Of a DNA stretch of 64,000 nucleotides, positions 17,058 through 24,913 are shown in pieces. The notes beneath the pieces were generated by a model, which ran no database searches, was not told the DNA's origin, and saw only the letters and a list, made by a program, of their open reading frames with translations. The DNA lies in assembly GCF_002871935.1 (NCBI RefSeq), contig NZ_PNHQ01000003.1:62001-126000 (forward strand), given 5' to 3'. This stretch comes from Aerococcus viridans (GTDB lineage: Bacteria; Bacillota; Bacilli; Lactobacillales; Aerococcaceae). The position numbers were made by a program, and so were the translations under genes. Positions within the stretch are counted from its first letter, which is position 1, and every line of letters starts with the position of its first letter.

Positions 17058-17789
17058 CTATTTAAATACTTCTTGAACCGCATTGTAACTTTCTACGGTT
17101 CCGATATCATATCGCTTACCTTCAAATACGAAAGCTTTAACTTGATTATGTTGAATCAAATACGGAATAAAGTTTCCAGGTGCATCCGGATTATTACCTT
17201 CATTCAAATACTCTTGAATTAAAGGTAACGTGCTTTCTTTTAGTACGTAAAACGTAGGTACACAGTGATGATAGGTAGGGTTTTCAGGTTTCTCAATAAA
17301 ATCTATTACTGTTTTATTTTCATCGAAAGCAGCTGTTCCATTACGTTTCAATTGGTCTAAGTTTGGTTCATAATACATAGCTAGAGCTTCTGAATCATAA
17401 TCTTTCGCAAAATCAACAAATTCAGCTAATGAAAATTCAAATAAATTATCTCCTGCAAGTATCAATAAATCATCTTGAATACCTAACTGATCAATTACAA
17501 ACTGAATGTCCCCAATTGCCCCTAAACGGGTTTCATTGGTTAAAGTCCCATCATTCACTACGGTAAATTTCATATCATAGTTTGCTTGGTCAACCCATTC
17601 TTCAAACTGGTGAGCAAATTTATCATTGGTGACAATAATAATTTCATCTACTTCAGGAACTTGTATGATTTTCTCTACGATATGGTCAGTAATGGTCTTG
17701 CCCGCTACTTCTAATAATGGCTTTGCTTTATTCTTAGTTAGTGGATATAAACGCGTTGCATAGCCCGCACCCAATAAAATTGCCTTCAT
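17058..17789 (-). CDS. Sugar-1-phosphate nucleotidyltransferase
   Basis: 243 residues. The N-terminus LLGAGYATRLYPLTKNKAKP carries the nucleotidyltransferase signature (G-x-G-x-R-x-x-P-T…KP). 'LLILAGDNLFEF' supplies the metal-binding Asp, and 'IDFIEKP' and 'DIGTVESYNAVQEVF' resemble glucose-1-phosphate thymidylyl/uridylyltransferases. It should join NTP to a sugar-1-phosphate to give an NDP-sugar. It follows the GHMP kinase by one base (17789 shared), so the two probably form a salvage pathway: sugar to sugar-1-phosphate to NDP-sugar. Nucleotide preference unknown. Confidence 0.85.
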   Translation of the reverse strand: MKAILLGAGYATRLYPLTKNKAKPLLEVAGKTITDHIVEKIIQVPEVDEIIIVTNDKFAHQFEEWVDQANYDMKFTVVNDGTLTNETRLGAIGDIQFVIDQLGIQDDLLILAGDNLFEFSLAEFVDFAKDYDSEALAMYYEPNLDQLKRNGTAAFDENKTVIDFIEKPENPTYHHCVPTFYVLKESTLPLIQEYLNEGNNPDAPGNFIPYLIQHNQVKAFVFEGKRYDIGTVESYNAVQEVFK

Positions 17790-18988
17790 TAAATCAGTTC
17801 CTCCACATTTACAAATCTTGCCCCATCTTCAGTTACACAGAAATTCACTTCGTATTTATCTTTAATTTCTGGGTATTTTACCGGATATATTGCATCAATC
17901 TGCGCTTTGATACTTTCTTTATACGCTGGGTCAATAAACCCAATAACTGCCCCACGGAATCCAGCCCCACTAGGACGCGCACCGTAGACACCTTCTGCTC
18001 CATACAGAATATCAAATATTTGCTTCATTTCAGGAATACCAGTTTCTTGCTGGTAGAATGATGAATAACCTGATTCAAACATCAATTGACCGAATTCCTC
18101 AATATCACCTTTTGCCCAGGCTTCTGCACCCTTGAGTACCCGTGCTTGTTCTGTATAGAAATGGGCTGCCCGTTTACGGAAACGTTCTGGTAATTGGTCT
18201 TTATACTCTTCATAAACCTCAATTGGTACATCTCGTAATTTAACGTCTTCTAATGTAGGTAATGGTAAACCTGCTAATTCAAGTAACAACCACCCTGCTA
18301 CGCGCGATTCATCTACTCGATTGTTAAAGTCTGTCCCAATAAGCGATTTAGAAATGCCAGAATAGACAACGATAACTTCAAAGTCTTTAAAATTTTCGCC
18401 TTTATTAATCATTTCATATTCGTTGGTTGAACAGTCCATGACCATTAATTGGTTGTCCATACTTAAAACATTTGCAGACTGGTCTAAAATCCCATTTTTA
18501 AGTCCGATAAATTCGGTTTCCACCCAGTGACTGTACATAATAATATCCATTTTAGATACTTGGATATCATTTACATCACACAAAGCCATTAAATAAGCGG
18601 TTGTTACAGCCGCAGATGATGAAAGCCCTCCAATTGGCAACTTACCAGACACAACCGCATTTAATCCTACTTTTAAAACATAGTCTTGTTGTAAGGCTTT
18701 TACAGCACCTCGAATATAGGTCCCCCAGAAACCTGGAATATATTCTAATTCATGTCCATAAGAAAAAATTTCCTTATCAGGGAAATCCAGACTTTGAATT
18801 TGAACATAGTTATCTTCACGTGGTGCATACACCATATCCACGCTCGCATCCAGAGTCATCCCTGTTACTCTTCCACCTTGGTAATCAGAGTGGGCGCCGA
18901 TTGGACATATTCTTAACGGTGATTTTACCGCTCTTAAGTCATTTGAAGTGCCATATTCAGCAATAAATGTTTCCATCAAGTTAGGCAT
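17789..18988 (-). CDS. Galacturonokinase-like GHMP sugar kinase
   Basis: 399 residues, first gene of the operon, with GGAG 9 nt before the ATG. GHMP kinase motifs: 'SPLRICPIGAHSDYQGGRV' (motif 1, the galactokinase-family N-terminal signature with D-Y-Q-G-G), 'GKLPIGGLSSSAAVTTAY' (ATP-binding motif 2), 'LKNGILDQSANVLS' (catalytic Asp) and 'GVYGARPSGAGFRGAVIGF' (motif 3). From memory these blocks resemble plant galacturonic acid kinase (RICPLGAH, GILDQSA, GVYGAR.SGAGFRG) more closely than GalK. Expected reaction: D-galacturonate (or a related sugar) plus ATP to the sugar-1-phosphate. Substrate identity is inference. Confidence 0.8.
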   Translation of the reverse strand: MPNLMETFIAEYGTSNDLRAVKSPLRICPIGAHSDYQGGRVTGMTLDASVDMVYAPREDNYVQIQSLDFPDKEIFSYGHELEYIPGFWGTYIRGAVKALQQDYVLKVGLNAVVSGKLPIGGLSSSAAVTTAYLMALCDVNDIQVSKMDIIMYSHWVETEFIGLKNGILDQSANVLSMDNQLMVMDCSTNEYEMINKGENFKDFEVIVVYSGISKSLIGTDFNNRVDESRVAGWLLLELAGLPLPTLEDVKLRDVPIEVYEEYKDQLPERFRKRAAHFYTEQARVLKGAEAWAKGDIEEFGQLMFESGYSSFYQQETGIPEMKQIFDILYGAEGVYGARPSGAGFRGAVIGFIDPAYKESIKAQIDAIYPVKYPEIKDKYEVNFCVTEDGARFVNVEELI

Positions 18989-19028
18989 ATATTTACGATC
19001 TCCAATCCATTTTGCATAATTCTTTATT

Positions 19029-19034
19029 ATTATA
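19029..19034 (-). promoter_or_regulatory. Likely promoter of the polysaccharide operon
   Basis: The minus strand reads TTTGCTATAATAAT: a consensus TATAAT with a TGn extension about 35 nt before the first start codon. No good -35 is seen. The rest of 18989-19335 holds AT-rich DNA and a terminator hairpin at its right end; no gene. Confidence 0.5.
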
Positions 19035-19292
19035 GCAAAGAAATATTACGATTTAGATATAATTTTCAATTTTCCCTTCTTATTCATCGATTTGTCCAAA
19101 GTCAAACAATGTTCATTCAACCTCATTAAAAACAATCTTCGTTTAATCATAGCCTCGTGACCACTTCAATTCAACCTTTATGCGTCATTTTTTTCTTATC
19201 TGATTTTCAATATCATTAGTGGCTAACTGGCATGAAAATTGTTATATATATGCATATGCTATCTATACAGCATGGATAAAAGTCATAGAAAG

Positions 19293-19327
19293 AACTTCAG
19301 AATCATGGCGTCAAGCGTTCTGAAGTT
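19293..19327. terminator. Terminator between the polysaccharide operon promoter and ogt
   Basis: AACTTCAGAA (19293-19302) and TTCTGAAGTT (19318-19327) form a perfect 10-bp stem with a 15-nt loop, starting just beyond the ogt stop codon. It should end leftward ogt transcription before the capsule promoter. Confidence 0.6.
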
Positions 19328-19335
19328 TTTGGGTG

Positions 19336-19833
19336 TTATTTTATTTCAAAGTCTCTCAATTGCTGAAACAAATTTGTATTCTTGTCTCGATTTTTGGTTT
19401 CTTCAATTGAAAGTATTACACGGTGACTTGGAATCATCAAGGCTATTGGGTTACTTTCAATTGCGCCAATTACTGCTTTTTTTGATCCTTGTCCTTTAGT
19501 TTGTCTAGCTGCAATGCTATCAGTTAATTGGTCTAGTGTCATAACTTGTCCATAGGCAATCTTTTGTAGTTCAGTCCACACATCTTGTTGGAAAGCTGTA
19601 CCTTGTGGCATTAATTGAAAATCGATTGTTTCAAGTGGTTGCTTAGCAAAGTAGACATCTAACCACTCTACTGCTTTATCGATGATCACTGATTGTTGAT
19701 TAATCGCTTTATCAAGGTCAAATAGACCACCAAAATGCTTTTGGTCTTCAAACCATGCCCCTAATAAGCCATGGTCGTTTGCTAGTAAGGTAATGGTGCC
19801 TAATTCAGATGAATAAGGATATTTATATAACAT
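19336..19833 (-). CDS. O6-alkylguanine-DNA alkyltransferase homologue with Ser at the acceptor Cys
   Basis: 165 residues. A degenerate ribonuclease-like N-terminal domain is followed by the DNA-binding alkyltransferase domain: 'GTAFQQDVWTELQKIAYGQV' matches the family's 'GT.FQ..VW..L..IP.G' and 'GAIESNPIALMIPSHRVI' is the active-site loop. The family motif is P-C-H-R; here the codon is AGT, so the alkyl-accepting Cys is Ser. The protein may bind alkylated guanine without repairing it, as alkyltransferase-like (ATL) proteins do. The last 20 residues also diverge from the usual 'GGY.WGL..K..LL'. Methyltransferase activity is doubtful. Confidence 0.85.
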   Translation of the reverse strand: MLYKYPYSSELGTITLLANDHGLLGAWFEDQKHFGGLFDLDKAINQQSVIIDKAVEWLDVYFAKQPLETIDFQLMPQGTAFQQDVWTELQKIAYGQVMTLDQLTDSIAARQTKGQGSKKAVIGAIESNPIALMIPSHRVILSIEETKNRDKNTNLFQQLRDFEIK

Positions 19834-20164
19834 AAGAAAGCTCCTTTAATATGATGGTTTAAATTGTAACAGATTCCTAGTTGTTAGCGAGTAAAGTCTC
19901 ACTGGTATATATATCTGGTTGATAGGTTGTATCGTTTAACAGTCAATATCAATCAATTTCAATGAAATTCATTCATTACCTCTCTTTTCATAAGTACAAA
20001 TATTGTTTAACTTTGTTCGTTTTTCTTGTTCTATTCACTTGCTTTTTATCAATATTGGAAACTTCATTGCAAGTTAATAGCCTTTAATATCTATACATCT
20101 TATAATATAAAGGTGATATACTTGCAGAAAGGAGTCTTCTAATTCTAAATTAGAAGTGATATAT
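19834..20164. other. Divergent intergenic region between ogt homologue and Mga-like regulator
   Basis: It holds a TATAAT at 20101-20106 that probably serves the Mga-like gene and a palindrome AATTTCAATGAAATT (19955-19969) that could be an operator. The 5' leader hairpin of the regulator is described separately. No gene. Confidence 0.45.
20128..20164 (+). promoter_or_regulatory. Hairpin between ribosome-binding site and start of the Mga-like gene
   Basis: AAAGGAG (20128-20134) lies 30 nt before the ATG at 20165. Between them CTTCTAATT (20136-20144), loop CTA, AATTAGAAG (20148-20156) form a perfect 9-bp stem. If folded, the Shine-Dalgarno is brought to about 9 nt from the ATG; if melted, spacing is too long. 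This suggests structure-dependent translation. Confidence 0.5.
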
Positions 20165-21670
20165 ATGCGAAATCTATTGACAAATAAACAAAAACGAGAA
20201 ATCGATGTGTTAGAATTTTTGACACATATTGGTACAGCTCAACAAGTGAAGGATATTGCAGCCTACGCGAATATTAATCATCGTATGGTAATGGAAACAA
20301 TTCGTGAAATTAATGAAAAGTATGACTTCATAGATATTTTTAAAACTGATGACTTATACAGTATTCAATATAAACATAATACATCTATTGATAAAGTTTA
20401 CCGTAAGTTTTATAACTCGAACATCTATTTCACCATTATTCAATATATCTTCTTTCATGATAAGGTTTCTTTGGCTGAACTTTCAAATATCCTTTTCGTC
20501 TCTGAATCAACAACCTACCGAGCAGTATTAAAGATGAATGAAGTACTCACTAAAAACTATGGTTTTTCCATTGACTCTGACCCTTATCAATTCACAGGGG
20601 ATGAATTAAATATACGCTTATTTATGCAACGTTTTTTTATAGAGTCTTCGGATATCTTACATTGGCCATTTCCAGACCATGACCAGCATTTTTATCAAAA
20701 TTTACTTTTATATATGGTTTCTTTTACACCATACAAATTAGATACCTATAGTATACGTTCATTTTCTATCAGTGTAGTTGTGAATGAGATCCGCTACAAT
20801 TATGGTCATAAACACCAGCTCCCCCTTACACGGCTACATAACAATCTGTCAGAAGTGAGTGATGTCTACGGTTTTAATTTAGATGAATTAAATAAAAAAT
20901 TTGATTTAAACCTTGACCAGGAATATATTGAACAAATTTTAGGCTTGTTTATCGAACAAGATTTTAAATATGATTATGCAGAAATTAAAGCACTTAGGAG
21001 TTCTGATGCACATATAGCAGATATTTTAGATTCGCTTGAAGAAATACTTGATCAATTAATTCACCAATTTAAGGTACCCCTGCCAAATCGAGAAGCATTG
21101 ATACTAGAACTATATAATATTGTTTTAATCGAAGGGCAAGCACGCTCAAAACCATTTATTTTACGTGACCTTTTCTTGGAACACAACCAAATGATCCGCA
21201 ACTTTCATCCTAGTTTCTATGATGCAGTGTTTGAAGGTATGGATAAGTATTGTCAACTCATTCTTGGTGAGCATTATGATCCCCATATCCTTTATGCTAC
21301 TATTTACTCTGTATTTAATTATTGGGAAGATTTATTTATGAATCTATCCAATAACATGCCAGCCGTAAATATTCTAGTATTGTCTGAAATCACTTGGGAA
21401 GGTTCTAAGCAAGCAGAAAGTAATATTAAAGGTATTTTTGGACCAAAAGTAAATGTTGAAACTTGGAACCATTTTGATATATCCATTCCACTACTGTCCG
21501 AAAGTCCTTATGATATTATTTGTAGTTTTTTCTCTATTCCAGCTATTCCCGGAAAGGAAATATATACCATCACAAGTGAATCATATCAGCATAACTTCCA
21601 GCCTTTAGAAAACATTGTAAACAGGATACGTTATCAAAAATTTAAGCAAGAAATGGCATCAGACAAATAA
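20165..21670 (+). CDS. Mga/PRD-like transcriptional regulator
   Basis: 501 residues from ATG 20165; a GTG at 20156 lies inside the leader stem. Two N-terminal winged helix-turn-helix modules are visible: 'GTAQQVKDIAAYANINHRMV' near residue 25 and 'VSLAELSNILFVSESTTYRA' near residue 100, the latter being the Mga-type HTH. A helical PRD-like middle and a C-terminal EIIB-like alpha/beta domain ('PAVNILVLSEITWEGSKQAE', 'YDIICSFFSIPAIPG') follow. The layout fits Mga/AtxA-type activators, whose PRDs can be phosphorylated by the PTS. Monocistronic with a strong terminator; targets unknown. Confidence 0.8.
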   Translation: MRNLLTNKQKREIDVLEFLTHIGTAQQVKDIAAYANINHRMVMETIREINEKYDFIDIFKTDDLYSIQYKHNTSIDKVYRKFYNSNIYFTIIQYIFFHDKVSLAELSNILFVSESTTYRAVLKMNEVLTKNYGFSIDSDPYQFTGDELNIRLFMQRFFIESSDILHWPFPDHDQHFYQNLLLYMVSFTPYKLDTYSIRSFSISVVVNEIRYNYGHKHQLPLTRLHNNLSEVSDVYGFNLDELNKKFDLNLDQEYIEQILGLFIEQDFKYDYAEIKALRSSDAHIADILDSLEEILDQLIHQFKVPLPNREALILELYNIVLIEGQARSKPFILRDLFLEHNQMIRNFHPSFYDAVFEGMDKYCQLILGEHYDPHILYATIYSVFNYWEDLFMNLSNNMPAVNILVLSEITWEGSKQAESNIKGIFGPKVNVETWNHFDISIPLLSESPYDIICSFFSIPAIPGKEIYTITSESYQHNFQPLENIVNRIRYQKFKQEMASDK

Positions 21671-21678
21671 GAAAGCAA

Positions 21679-21714
21679 AAAGCGTTGATTGAATTGTATC
21701 TCAATCAACGCTTT
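21679..21714. terminator. Bidirectional terminator
   Basis: AAAGCGTTGATTGA (21679-21692) pairs perfectly with TCAATCAACGCTTT (21701-21714), giving 14 bp. It separates the convergent Mga-like gene and the small basic ORF. Confidence 0.85.
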
Positions 21715-21719
21715 CGCTT

Positions 21720-21824
21720 TTACTTATTTAAAGATTTTAATACGCTTTGTGCCCGTTGACGTGTTTTACGGTTTGGACTTTTCATCCGGCGTCGTGCACT
21801 TGCTGCATCCATTTTTTCTGCCAT
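21720..21824 (-). CDS. 34-residue basic protein, putative metal-homeostasis protein
   Basis: Too short for usual ORF cut-offs but well supported: AAGGAGG lies 7 nt before the ATG at 21824 and the stop meets a strong terminator. The protein is MAEKMDAASARRRMKSPNRK followed by TRQRAQSVLKSLNK, strongly basic with a 'SPNRKTR.RA' core. As I recall, short Lactobacillales proteins with this core are annotated as putative metal-homeostasis proteins. It diverges from the zinc-free S14 gene with a perfect Zur box between them, so it is probably made under zinc limitation. Molecular role unknown. Confidence 0.8.
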   Translation of the reverse strand: MAEKMDAASARRRMKSPNRKTRQRAQSVLKSLNK

Positions 21825-21861
21825 GATACTTCCTCCTTGACTTTTTAATAGTAAGTGGTTA

Positions 21862-21882
21862 AAATCGTAATGATTACGATTT
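21862..21882. promoter_or_regulatory. Perfect Zur box
   Basis: Arms AAATCGTAAT and ATTACGATTT flank a single central G: a perfect 21-bp inverted repeat identical to the Bacillus Zur operator. It lies between the 34-aa gene and rpsN and can repress both when zinc is sufficient. Confidence 0.9.
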
Positions 21883-21951
21883 ATATTTCAGGATTTTATA
21901 TTAACGATTTTCACAGCATTTGTCAACACTTGGTACAGAAAGGATTTATTC

Positions 21952-22221
21952 ATGGCTAAGAAATCAAAGATAGCGAAAGCACAAAAACAACTAGCAACCG
22001 TAGAAAAATATAGAGAAAAACGCGAAGCATTAAAAGCAGCCGGTGACTATGAAGGTTTAAGTAAGTTACCACGTAATGCCTCACCTACTCGTATCCACAA
22101 CCGGGACAGAATTGATGGTCGTCCACATGGTTATATGCGTAAATTCGGCATGAGTCGTATTCGATTTAGAGAATTAGCCCACCAAGGCAAAATCCCTGGT
22201 GTAAAAAAAGCCTCATTCTAA
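21952..22221 (+). CDS. rpsN: 30S ribosomal protein S14, zinc-independent paralogue
   Basis: 89 residues beginning [20 protein letters not shown] and ending '[20 protein letters not shown]'. It lacks the CxxC…CxxC zinc ribbon of the 61-residue S14, so it is the C-minus form that replaces the zinc-containing one in small subunits under zinc limitation. Control by the perfect Zur box upstream fits this exactly. AGAAAGGA precedes the ATG. It stands alone, outside the main ribosomal operon, as such paralogues do. Confidence 0.95.
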   Translation: MAKKSKIAKAQKQLATVEKYREKREALKAAGDYEGLSKLPRNASPTRIHNRDRIDGRPHGYMRKFGMSRIRFRELAHQGKIPGVKKASF

Positions 22222-22267
22222 TATTTTATTCCTTTATAGTTATCGCTCCAAAATGTGAAATGAATAA

Positions 22268-22311
22268 AAGCACAGAATCTAGTGAAATGTTTTCCGCTAG
22301 CTTCTGTGCTT
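22268..22311. terminator. Bidirectional terminator between rpsN and fakA
   Basis: AAGCACAGAA (22268-22277) pairs with TTCTGTGCTT (22302-22311), with inner CTAG/CTAG pairing. Convergent genes end on both sides. Confidence 0.75.
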
Positions 22312-22334
22312 ATTTGTGTTTTGATATAAAAGGC

Positions 22335-24017
22335 TTATTCTACTGACGCTAAGAAGTGGTAAACTGGTTGACCACCGTCTACGATCTCAACTTCAATATC
22401 TTCGTTAGCTGCTTCGACTGCTTCAGCGACTAATGCTGCTGTTGCTTGGTCGGTTTCTTCACCAAAGATTAAAGTCACTAATTCCTTGTCTTCATCCACC
22501 ATTTGATTAATCATATTAATGGTTTCTTTGACTAAGTCAGCGTCTTCAGAGACGATTTTACCGTCTATGATACCCATATAGTGATCTTTATGGATTTCTA
22601 AGCCGTCAACTGTTGTATCACGAACCGCTACTGTGACTTGACCACTCGTAACGTTTGCTAATTCTGCAACCATGGCCGCCTTGTTGTCTTCTAATGTCCC
22701 ATCTGGGTTGTAACCTAACATGGCTGTTAAACCTTGAGAGATATATTTAGTTTCAACTACCGCAGCTGGTGTTTCTGATACTTCAACAGCTTGGTTAGCA
22801 GCCATAATGATATTCTTATTATTTGGTAAGATAATCACGTTATCTGCATTCGCTTCGTCGATAGCATCTAAGATATCATTGGTTGATGGGTTCATCGTTT
22901 GACCACCTGAGATGATACATTTAACGCCCATATCTTTAAATAGGTTTTCAATACCTTCACCGGCAGCAACAGCGATAATCGCTAAATTTGTGCGCTCAAC
23001 TGCTGGTGCTGACGCTGTTTGGTTTGAGCCTTTGCCTTCTAGGATGTCGTCATGTTGTAGACGCATGTTATCTACTTTAATTTTCACTAATGAACCAAAT
23101 TTTTGGCCATAGTTCATGACTACACCTGGTGTTTCTGTATGCACATGCACTTTGACGATCTCGTCATCAGCTACAACCAATAATGAATCCCCTATACCAT
23201 CCAAGTAGTCACGGAAGGTATCATAATCAAACGTTTCAGTAACTGTTTCGCCTTCACCGATTTTAACCATAATTTCAGTACAGTAGCCATATTGAATATC
23301 TTCTGATGTTACTGAATGTGATGTATTAAAGAAGTTTTCTTGGTGAGCCAATTCGGTTACATTCGCTTTGTTTGGATCAGCTGATTTAACTGGGAAAGAT
23401 TCACCAGTTAATGACTCTAAGAAGCCATGGTAGATATAAACTAACCCTTGACCACCTGAATCGACAACACCGACTTCTTTTAACACTGGCAGTAAGTTAG
23501 GTGTGTTTTCTAGTGATGTTTCCGCTTCTTTTAATACTGCAGTCATCACTTCGATGATGTCATCTGTTTCTTCAGCTTTTTGCATACCCGCTGCTGCTGA
23601 ATCACGTGCTACAGTTAAGATAGTACCTTCTACGGGTTTCATCACAGCTTTTACCGCTGTATCAATACCACGTTGGAAAGCATTCGCTAAATCTTTTGCT
23701 TCAATGGTCGTTTTACCTTCGATCGCCTTACCAAAGCCTCGGAATAGTTGAGATAAGATAACGCCTGAGTTACCGCGTGCGCCCATCAATAAGCCCTTAG
23801 CTAAGTCTTCTCCAACCTCACCAACGGTATCGGAATGTTGTTTAATCACTCGTTCAATACCTGAAGTATATGTTAAATTCATATTTGTTCCGGTATCACC
23901 ATCTGGCACCGGGAACACATTTAATGAATTCACATATTCAGCATTCTCTGAAAGTCGGTTACCCCCAACTTCCAGCATAGATATGAATGCTTCAACGTCT
24001 AATACTGTTCTTTTCAC
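22335..24017 (-). CDS. fakA: Fatty acid kinase catalytic subunit FakA (DAK2 domain)
   Basis: 560 residues from GTG 24017, with AAGGAGG 9 nt upstream. The N-terminal DAK2/DhaL-type nucleotide domain holds 'NVFPVPDGDTGTNMNLTYTS' (Mg-ATP binding Asp residues) and 'GARGNSGVILSQLFRGF'. A middle domain ('IQYGYCTEIMVKI', 'VKVHVHTETPGVVMNYGQKF') and a C-terminal DegV-like domain follow. FakA phosphorylates exogenous fatty acids bound to FakB, feeding PlsX/PlsY phospholipid synthesis. Lies 26 bp after the asp23-family gene, the conserved yloU-yloV pair. No fakB is in the window. Confidence 0.93.
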   Translation of the reverse strand: MKRTVLDVEAFISMLEVGGNRLSENAEYVNSLNVFPVPDGDTGTNMNLTYTSGIERVIKQHSDTVGEVGEDLAKGLLMGARGNSGVILSQLFRGFGKAIEGKTTIEAKDLANAFQRGIDTAVKAVMKPVEGTILTVARDSAAAGMQKAEETDDIIEVMTAVLKEAETSLENTPNLLPVLKEVGVVDSGGQGLVYIYHGFLESLTGESFPVKSADPNKANVTELAHQENFFNTSHSVTSEDIQYGYCTEIMVKIGEGETVTETFDYDTFRDYLDGIGDSLLVVADDEIVKVHVHTETPGVVMNYGQKFGSLVKIKVDNMRLQHDDILEGKGSNQTASAPAVERTNLAIIAVAAGEGIENLFKDMGVKCIISGGQTMNPSTNDILDAIDEANADNVIILPNNKNIIMAANQAVEVSETPAAVVETKYISQGLTAMLGYNPDGTLEDNKAAMVAELANVTSGQVTVAVRDTTVDGLEIHKDHYMGIIDGKIVSEDADLVKETINMINQMVDEDKELVTLIFGEETDQATAALVAEAVEAANEDIEVEIVDGGQPVYHFLASVE

Positions 24018-24043
24018 CTAAAAATCCTCCTTGATTACCGCAA

Positions 24044-24409
24044 CTAGTCTTCAATCACACGGACGCCTTGTACGTACACGTTCACTACATTTGCAGCAAT
24101 ACCTAATTGACGACCTAATTCGTATTTCACAGAACTTTGTACATTGCGACAAATTTCAGAAATTTTCGTTCCGTAGTTGACGATAATATATACATCCACT
24201 ACTACTAAATCGTTGTTATCTACTGAAACAAGTACCCCTTTGGTATAGTTTTCTTGTTTAAGAATCTCTTGGATACCATCACGGATTTGATGCTTGCTTG
24301 CCATACCAACGACACCGTAGTTTTGGGTTGTAGCCATACCTACGACTGTTGCGATAGATTCATTTGTAATATCAATTTCACCGAAGTCTGTTTGCATTTT
24401 TAATGCCAT
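24044..24409 (-). CDS. Asp23/Gls24-family envelope stress protein (YloU-like)
   Basis: 121 residues: 'GEIDITNESIATVVGMATTQ', 'GVLVSVDNNDLVVVDVYIIV' and 'SEICRNVQSSVKYELGRQLG'. These are the Asp23 family pattern of a small alpha/beta protein associated with the membrane or cell wall stress response. AAAAGGAGG precedes the ATG. Cotranscribed with fakA. The leader contains inverted repeats TAGAAC…GTTCTA and CTAG…CTAG (about 24440-24475). Confidence 0.9.
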   Translation of the reverse strand: MALKMQTDFGEIDITNESIATVVGMATTQNYGVVGMASKHQIRDGIQEILKQENYTKGVLVSVDNNDLVVVDVYIIVNYGTKISEICRNVQSSVKYELGRQLGIAANVVNVYVQGVRVIED

Positions 24410-24562
24410 AAAAAATAGCCTCCTTTTGAAGGGTTGTCTAGCTATATTTATCTAGAACTTTATCGTTCTAAACAAATATCATTTCATTTATAACACTCAT
24501 TTTACCACATACCAAGCTATTATACCTAAATATTTGACAAGTCGCAAACCCATATATAGGCA

Positions 24563-24598
24563 CAAAAAAAGCCGTATCTTCCACTTTGGAAAATTACG
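24563..24598 (-). terminator. Intrinsic terminator after rpmB
   Basis: On the minus strand CGTAATTTTCCA, loop AAG, TGGAAGATACG is followed by GCTTTTTTTG; the T-run is at 24563-24569. Confidence 0.8.
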
Positions 24599-24626
24599 AC
24601 CTTATTTGATTATCATCATAAGTGAA

Positions 24627-24818
24627 TTAAGCACGGTTTACTAAACCAGCTTTGATTGCGTGTGCAGAAACCCATACACGCTTTTTGTTACCATTTTCGT
24701 CGATGATACGAACTTTTTGTAAGTTTGCTTTAAATTTACGTTTTGTAGCATTCAATGCGTGTGAGCGGTTGTTACCTGTAGTCGCTTTACGTCCTGTGTA
24801 ATAACATTCTTTAGCCAT
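24627..24818 (-). CDS. rpmB: 50S ribosomal protein L28
   Basis: 63 residues from the ATG at 24818 ([20 protein letters not shown]). GGAGG is 9 nt before it and only 3 nt before the in-frame ATG at 24824. '[16 protein letters not shown]' and '[14 protein letters not shown]' are typical. One Cys near the N-terminus but no zinc pairs, so a C-minus type. Monocistronic, between thiN and asp23 as in Bacillus. Confidence 0.95.
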   Translation of the reverse strand: MAKECYYTGRKATTGNNRSHALNATKRKFKANLQKVRIIDENGNKKRVWVSAHAIKAGLVNRA

Positions 24819-24913
24819 TGTCATAATCCTCCTCTACAAATTTCATACCATAATATATTACTATATTTAATGTCATAAATCAAACCTATTTATGATAAAA
24901 ATAATGCTTGTAC

